Source: CAZXPA01 sp964642485 (GTDB lineage Bacteria; Patescibacteriota; Patescibacteriia; UBA2591; UBA6264). From it: a stretch of DNA of 10,204 nucleotides. The translations under genes and the position numbers were made by a program. Positions 7,703-10,204 of this stretch are shown one piece after another. Below the pieces are notes generated by a model. The model worked only from the letters and a program-made list of their open reading frames with translations, was not told the origin of the DNA and did no database searches. The stretch spans positions 1-10,204 of the forward strand of contig CAZXPA010000026.1 in assembly GCA_964642485.1 (NCBI GenBank), in the 5' to 3' direction. How positions within the stretch are numbered: the first letter of the stretch is position 1; each line of letters begins with the position of its first letter.

Positions 7703-7877
7703 ATAGCACCTTCGTTAACCTTTAAGCTTAACAGCACTGTATTTCTGTACTAAACAAGAAACAATGAAAGGTCGAGGGGAAAATTAATTTCCAGAGGTCC
7801 GGAAAAACTCAAAGACGAGGAGCTTTTGGCGTAGAATACCTGTTTCGATAGCCATCTTTTAAAATTAAACCTAGAAC
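7703..7877. other. Unassigned intergenic stretch after infB, possibly a small RNA
   Basis: No protein-coding frame is convincing here: stops appear within a few codons to about 17 codons in each forward frame. The base composition looks less AT-rich than nearby spacers. Local hairpins can be drawn: GTTAA/TTAAC around 7714-7732; TTTCT/AGAAA at 7742-7746 and 7757-7761; GGAAA/TTTCC around 7778-7792; and TGGC/GCCA around 7827-7854. It is followed directly by a terminator. A weak TATAAA at 7698-7703 could serve as a -10. I compared it from memory with tRNA, tmRNA, SRP RNA, RNase P, 6S RNA and common riboswitches and found no match. It could equally be a decayed remnant or the infB 3' UTR. Confidence 0.3.
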
Positions 7878-7912
7878 AAAAAGCGTCCGTATTTCAGATT
7901 AAGGACGTTTTT
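7878..7912 (+). terminator. Rho-independent terminator downstream of infB
   Basis: An A-tract and CGTCC (7884-7888) pair with GGACG and a run of five T (7903-7912) across a 14-nt loop, with one bulged G at 7883. The stem is 10 bp including the A-T pairs. The T-tract follows the GC stem directly, as expected for intrinsic termination on the + strand; the mirrored A-tract means it might also work on the other strand. It separates infB transcription from the lexA-type gene. Confidence 0.65.
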
Positions 7913-7933
7913 AAGTTTTCCACAGTTTTATGT

Positions 7934-7962
7934 TTGACAAAGATATATTATTTCAGTATAAT
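7934..7962 (+). promoter_or_regulatory. Perfect-consensus sigma70 promoter for the LexA-type gene
   Basis: TTGACA (7934-7939) and TATAAT (7957-7962) are both exact consensus and are separated by the ideal 17 bp. Transcription would start near 7969-7970, giving a leader of about 20 nt before the ATG at 7989. This is by far the strongest promoter in the window. A promoter this strong normally needs repression, which fits the repressor gene and the overlapping dyad. Confidence 0.88.
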
Positions 7963-7964
7963 AT
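7945..7964. promoter_or_regulatory. Perfect 7-bp dyad in the promoter: candidate operator
   Basis: ATATTAT (7945-7951) and ATAATAT (7958-7964) are perfect inverted repeats around a 6-bp centre. The dyad covers part of the promoter spacer and the whole -10 box, where a bound dimer would block RNA polymerase. It is unlike the E. coli (CTGT-N8-ACAG) or Gram-positive (CGAAC-N4-GTTCG) LexA boxes. Autoregulation is inferred from position only; AT-rich dyads arise easily by chance. Confidence 0.45.
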
Positions 7965-7988
7965 GAAAGTTAAGTAAACAATAAAATT

Positions 7989-8633
7989 ATGAAAATATTA
8001 ACACCAAAACAAAAAATAGTATTACAAGCTATTAAAAAGTTTTTTTCTGAGAATGGAAGAATGCCGACGATAAGAGAATTAAAACAAGAAAATGCCAAAT
8101 TAGGCTTGAAATTTAAGAGTTTGCGAAGTGTATTCTTGTATCTTAATGCGTTAGAAGAAAAGGGATTTATTAAAAGAGCTTCTCGAGATAAAGGAATTGA
8201 ACTAAAAGATCATGCTAAAAAGAATTTTGTTAATGTGCCTGTTTTAGGAATGGCCAATGCTGGTACACCAACATTTTTTGCAAAACAAAATATAGAGGGA
8301 TATTTAAAAGTTTCCAAGGCATTATTAAGAAATAGAGAAGTCTTCGCTGTTCGAGTTTTTGGTGATTCTATGAATTTATCCGAGATAAATGGCAAAAAAA
8401 TTGAAGAAGATGATTTAATTCTTGTTGATCATCAAGTTAAAGATTTTAAAAATGGCGATAAGGTTTTAACTGTTATTGATGGGTTAGCCACAGTAAAGGT
8501 ATTTAAAGAAATAGATAAAAAAATGATTGGTTTGTTTCCTGAATCTACAAATAGAAAGCATCAGCCAATTTATTTAACACCAGCAGATGATTTTATTATT
8601 AACGGCAAGGTGATAGATGTATTAAGCGTTTAA
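7989..8633 (+). CDS. lexA: LexA-type transcriptional repressor and S24 autoprotease
   Basis: LexA represses DNA-damage genes and cleaves itself when RecA filaments form on single-stranded DNA. Residues 1-72 match the LexA winged-helix DNA-binding domain (LTPKQKIVLQAIKKFF, GRMPTIREL, LNALEEKGFIKR, GIEL). The S24 domain follows: the cleavage site is A91-G92 (GMANAGTP), the nucleophile is S127 in FGDSM, and the general base is K170 in ATVK. All parts needed for self-cleavage are present, and 214 aa is close to the usual ~200 aa. The recognition-helix region (QENAKLGLKFKSLRSVFLYL) differs from E. coli, so the operator should differ too. ATG 7989 lies ~20 nt after the predicted transcription start, without a clear Shine-Dalgarno. 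Its neighbours suggest either a host SOS regulator or the regulator of a mobile/defence island; a phage-type repressor is the main alternative. Confidence 0.88.
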   Translation: MKILTPKQKIVLQAIKKFFSENGRMPTIRELKQENAKLGLKFKSLRSVFLYLNALEEKGFIKRASRDKGIELKDHAKKNFVNVPVLGMANAGTPTFFAKQNIEGYLKVSKALLRNREVFAVRVFGDSMNLSEINGKKIEEDDLILVDHQVKDFKNGDKVLTVIDGLATVKVFKEIDKKMIGLFPESTNRKHQPIYLTPADDFIINGKVIDVLSV

Positions 8634-8703
8634 TTATAGGAATTATAGCTAAAAGTCGTCAAATCATGTCCATCGGTGATTTAAAATTAATTAGTAAACA
8701 GGT

Positions 8704-8710
8704 GGAAGAG
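8704..8710 (+). promoter_or_regulatory. Shine-Dalgarno GGAAGAG deciding the nuclease start
   Basis: GGAAGAG ends 9 nt before the ATG at 8720. It is among the clearest ribosome binding sites in the window and favours ATG 8720 over the upstream in-frame ATG at 8666, which has no such site within reach. Confidence 0.5.
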
Positions 8711-8719
8711 ACAACAAAA

Positions 8720-8989
8720 ATGAAGAAAACTGATTACGTTACAAAAGTTATGGATGGAGATTCTTTTGAAACCAAATTAGAAAGAATGCGCTTAGAGGAT
8801 GTATATGCGCCAGAAATTAATGAAGAAAATGTACAGAAAGCAAAAAGAAAGCTGGAGGAGTTGATTCTAAGGAAAAATATAGAATATGAAGGACAGACAA
8901 GAGACGTTTATGCGAGATTAATCGTTCAGATTTGGGTTGATGGAGTAAGCGTAAACGATAAAATGAAACATTATATAACAAATTTGTAA
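8720..8989 (+). CDS. Small staphylococcal-nuclease-like (SNase/TNase fold) protein
   Basis: The 89-residue product resembles a minimal thermonuclease domain: DGDSF (12-16, Asp14 matching SNase Asp21), RLEDVYAPE (24-32, R24 matching Arg35 and E32 matching Glu43), and DVYARLIVQIWVDGVSVN (62-79, R66 matching Arg87). The general base and both arginines are therefore kept, but SNase Asp40, a calcium ligand, is Y29 here. The C-terminal helical part of SNase (~149 aa mature) is missing. There is no signal peptide or membrane segment, so it would act in the cytosol, unlike secreted SNase. I chose ATG 8720 because a Shine-Dalgarno precedes it and the fold begins directly after; ATG 8666 would add 18 unmatched residues. 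It lies 86 bp after the lexA-type gene with no terminator between, so it may share that promoter. It could be an active nuclease, a binding-only relative, or a degraded gene. Confidence 0.68.
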   Translation: MKKTDYVTKVMDGDSFETKLERMRLEDVYAPEINEENVQKAKRKLEELILRKNIEYEGQTRDVYARLIVQIWVDGVSVNDKMKHYITNL

Positions 8990-8997
8990 CGAAAGAA

Positions 8998-9043
8998 ACC
9001 AAGGTAAGTTGCTGACCATTTATTGGGCAGTGACCACCTTGGT
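8998..9043 (+). other. Long 46-nt hairpin between the nuclease and methyltransferase genes
   Basis: A perfect 8-bp outer stem, ACCAAGGT (8998-9005) and ACCTTGGT (9036-9043), continues after a small internal loop into a second stem (9008-9017 with 9025-9034, two G-T pairs and one mismatch) closed by a 7-nt loop. No T-tract follows directly, so it is not a classic intrinsic terminator. It may be a terminator variant, a processing site, a palindromic mobile remnant or an attenuator. It is GC-richer than the DNA on either side. Confidence 0.6.
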
Positions 9044-9104
9044 CCCGACATTTCCTATTATAACATAATTATTTTAAAAAGTAATAGCTCATTTAGGGAT
9101 AATT

Positions 9105-9113
9105 TGATATAAT
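9105..9113 (+). promoter_or_regulatory. Extended -10 promoter for the restriction-modification genes
   Basis: TGA followed by TATAAT (9108-9113) gives an extended -10 element (TGnTATAAT). No convincing -35 box sits 17 bp upstream, as is usual for this promoter class. Transcription would start near 9120, leaving a ~27-nt leader before the methyltransferase ATG at 9147. Confidence 0.6.
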
Positions 9114-9146
9114 AATTAATACGAGTAAATTTGATAAAAATAAATT

Positions 9147-9962
9147 ATGCTAGAACCATATTTTAAAAAAAATAATTTTATCTTATACCACGGTGATTGC
9201 ATGGAGATTTTACAATCCATTCCCCAAAACTCAGTTGACATGATTTTTGCTGATCCGCCCTATTTTCTCTCAAATGGTACTTTTACTTGCCAAAATGGGA
9301 GAATGGTGAGTGTTAAAAAAGGGGATTGGGACATGAGTAATGGGTTAAAAAAGGACCTGGAATTTCATCTTAACTGGACAAAAGCATGTAAAAAAGTTTT
9401 GAAACCCGGAGGAACTATTTGGATTAGTGGCACTTACCATTCTATTTATCAGTGCGGATTTGCCTTACAGGCAGCAGGATTTCACATTTTAAATGATGTT
9501 GCTTGGTTTAAACCAAATGCGGCGCCCAATTTAAGTTGTCGGTTTTTTACTGCCAGTCATGAAACTTTAATTTGGGCCAGAAAAGATAAGAAAGCGAAGC
9601 ATACTTTTAACTATGAGATGATGAAAAACGGAAATTGGCCCGAAGATCAACTTAAAAAACCGGGGCTGCAAATGAGATCTGTATGGTCAATTAATACACC
9701 TAAAAAAATTGAAAAAAAGTTTGGCAAGCACCCCACACAAAAACCAGAAGAATTACTCAAAAGAATTGTTTTAGCGAGCACAAATAAGAGAGATTTAATT
9801 CTGGATCCTTTTACCGGTAGCTCAACAACAGGGGTCGCTGCTTATTTATTCGGGAGGAAATTCATCGGCATTGATACTGAAAAAGAATATCTTGAAAAAT
9901 CAAAAAAACGATTTAATGAGTTAGATAAAAATTTAAAAAATAAATTAAAATTAAGGAAATAA
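9147..9962 (+). CDS. dpnA: DpnA-like adenine-N6 DNA methyltransferase (beta class, probably GATC)
   Basis: This is a Type II modification enzyme transferring methyl from S-adenosylmethionine to adenine N6. The catalytic motif IV is DPPY (36-39), and the AdoMet-binding motif I, DPFTGSSTTG (220-229), lies near the C-terminus, the order of the beta class. Between them the protein closely follows M.DpnA (M2.DpnII) as I remember it: ADPPYFLSNG, MVSVKKGDWD, LKPGGTIWISG, APNLSCRFFT, ETLIWARKDKKA, GKHPTQKPEELL, GRKFIGID. The length (271 aa) matches. DpnA of Streptococcus pneumoniae methylates GATC and also accepts single-stranded DNA, protecting plasmids taken up by transformation. GATC specificity is inferred from this likeness and from the MutH-type partner. 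The stop codon TAA (9960-9962) overlaps the next ATG by one base, so translation is coupled. No DpnM-like second methyltransferase is visible in the window. Confidence 0.9.
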   Translation: MLEPYFKKNNFILYHGDCMEILQSIPQNSVDMIFADPPYFLSNGTFTCQNGRMVSVKKGDWDMSNGLKKDLEFHLNWTKACKKVLKPGGTIWISGTYHSIYQCGFALQAAGFHILNDVAWFKPNAAPNLSCRFFTASHETLIWARKDKKAKHTFNYEMMKNGNWPEDQLKKPGLQMRSVWSINTPKKIEKKFGKHPTQKPEELLKRIVLASTNKRDLILDPFTGSSTTGVAAYLFGRKFIGIDTEKEYLEKSKKRFNELDKNLKNKLKLRK

Positions 9963-10204
9963 TGAAAATTTTAACTAAAAAGCAGGCAGTTGCAGAATTG
10001 CAGAAAATTATTGGCAAGGACCTGCGTGAAATGGCAGATGAGTACGGTATTACCGTTTTTAAGAATGGAAAACTGAATAAAGGATGGGCAGGCCAAACAC
10101 TGGAACAGTATTTAGGATTAGGGCTCAATATTACACAGGCCCCAAATGGTGAAACATGGGAATTAAAACTTGTTCCATTTGTAAAAAAGAATAATCTTTA
10201 TACC
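9962..10204 (+). CDS. MutH/Sau3AI-family restriction endonuclease (3' partial)
   Basis: Only the first 81 codons are present; the frame is open at the right edge. The sequence follows the MutH N-terminal region: KDLREMADEYGIT, then NKGWAGQTLEQYLGLGL (39-55), then TWELKLVPF (65-73). E48 corresponds to MutH Glu56, and E67-x-K69 to the catalytic ExK (Glu77 and Lys79). MutH and Sau3AI cut at GATC, so this is probably the cutting partner of the overlapping methyltransferase. MutH proper works with MutS and MutL in mismatch repair; cotranscription with a methyltransferase argues for restriction instead. The acidic residue expected before ExK is not an Asp: the sequence there is TQAPNGETW. AAGGA precedes the ATG by 4 nt, a usable Shine-Dalgarno. 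Type II cutting at GATC is inferred; a nicking enzyme is possible. Confidence 0.8.
   Translation, partial: MKILTKKQAVAELQKIIGKDLREMADEYGITVFKNGKLNKGWAGQTLEQYLGLGLNITQAPNGETWELKLVPFVKKNNLYT

Noticed and set aside
7737..7752. Partial match to an E. coli LexA box (CTGT followed by an AT-rich core)
   Set aside because: The second half is ACTA rather than ACAG, and the site lies about 190 bp upstream of the promoter, so it is unlikely to be an operator.
7795..7820. SRP RNA-like GGTCCGGAA motif in the region after infB
   Set aside because: The conserved continuation of the SRP helix (GGAAGCAGCC) is missing and the flanks do not pair as in SRP RNA.
7840..7856. TTTCGA stretch resembling a tmRNA 5' region or a tRNA T-loop
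   Set aside because: No acceptor stem, CCA end or tag frame can be built around it.
1..10204. GATC avoidance as support for a GATC restriction system
   Set aside because: About twenty GATC sites are visible by eye; this is not a clear depletion for such AT-rich DNA.
1..10204. Alternative genetic code (TGA as glycine, as in some CPR groups)
   Set aside because: All visible stops are TAA and no conserved frame is interrupted by TGA, so there is no sign of recoding.
1..10204. CRISPR array or insertion sequence
   Set aside because: No regularly spaced direct repeats with unique spacers and no transposase or terminal inverted repeats were found; the only regular repeats are coding.

Overview
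The window looks like chromosomal DNA from an AT-rich bacterium, most likely a member of Candidatus Patescibacteria (the CPR, Parcubacteria/Microgenomates-like). The reasons are the gene set (a FG-GAP-repeat subtilase, a HIT-type GalT, a compact Hsp20, an anchored VanW protein and a short IF-2 of 682 aa), very weak Shine-Dalgarno signals, and TAA stops on all eight genes whose 3' ends lie here. This assignment is inference; there is no rRNA to confirm it. The standard genetic code is enough: nothing requires TGA to be read as an amino acid. All recognised genes lie on the + strand.

Positions 1-2171 hold the 3' part of a subtilisin-like (S8) protease with six C-terminal FG-GAP/VCBS-like repeats. 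Its reading frame is open to the left edge and the first ~50 codons encode a propeptide-like segment, so the true start lies upstream. Positions 2234-5587 hold a tight cluster, galT - hsp20 - vanW, with gaps of only 16-17 bp. Then infB (5654-7702) encodes translation initiation factor IF-2. Part of galT seems to carry a small GC-rich palindromic insertion in frame.

After infB the character changes. A 286-bp intergenic region (7703-7988) holds an unassigned stretch, a rho-independent terminator, and a perfect-consensus sigma70 promoter with a dyad inside it. This promoter drives a complete LexA-type repressor/autoprotease (7989-8633). A small staphylococcal-nuclease-like protein follows (8720-8989), then a long 46-nt hairpin, an extended -10 promoter, and a restriction-modification pair: a DpnA-like adenine methyltransferase (9147-9962) overlapping by one base a MutH/Sau3AI-type endonuclease that runs off the right edge (from 9962). 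I read 7703-10204 as an accessory, defence-type region placed beside the housekeeping infB.

The most interesting points are: (i) a probable GATC restriction-modification system that joins a DpnA-type methyltransferase, a family known for acting on single-stranded DNA, to a MutH-type nuclease; (ii) a self-cleaving LexA-type repressor with a textbook promoter and a likely autoregulatory operator in a lineage usually thought poor in SOS genes; (iii) a nuclease-like protein with tyrosine at a metal-ligand position; and (iv) two structured non-coding stretches with no assigned function.
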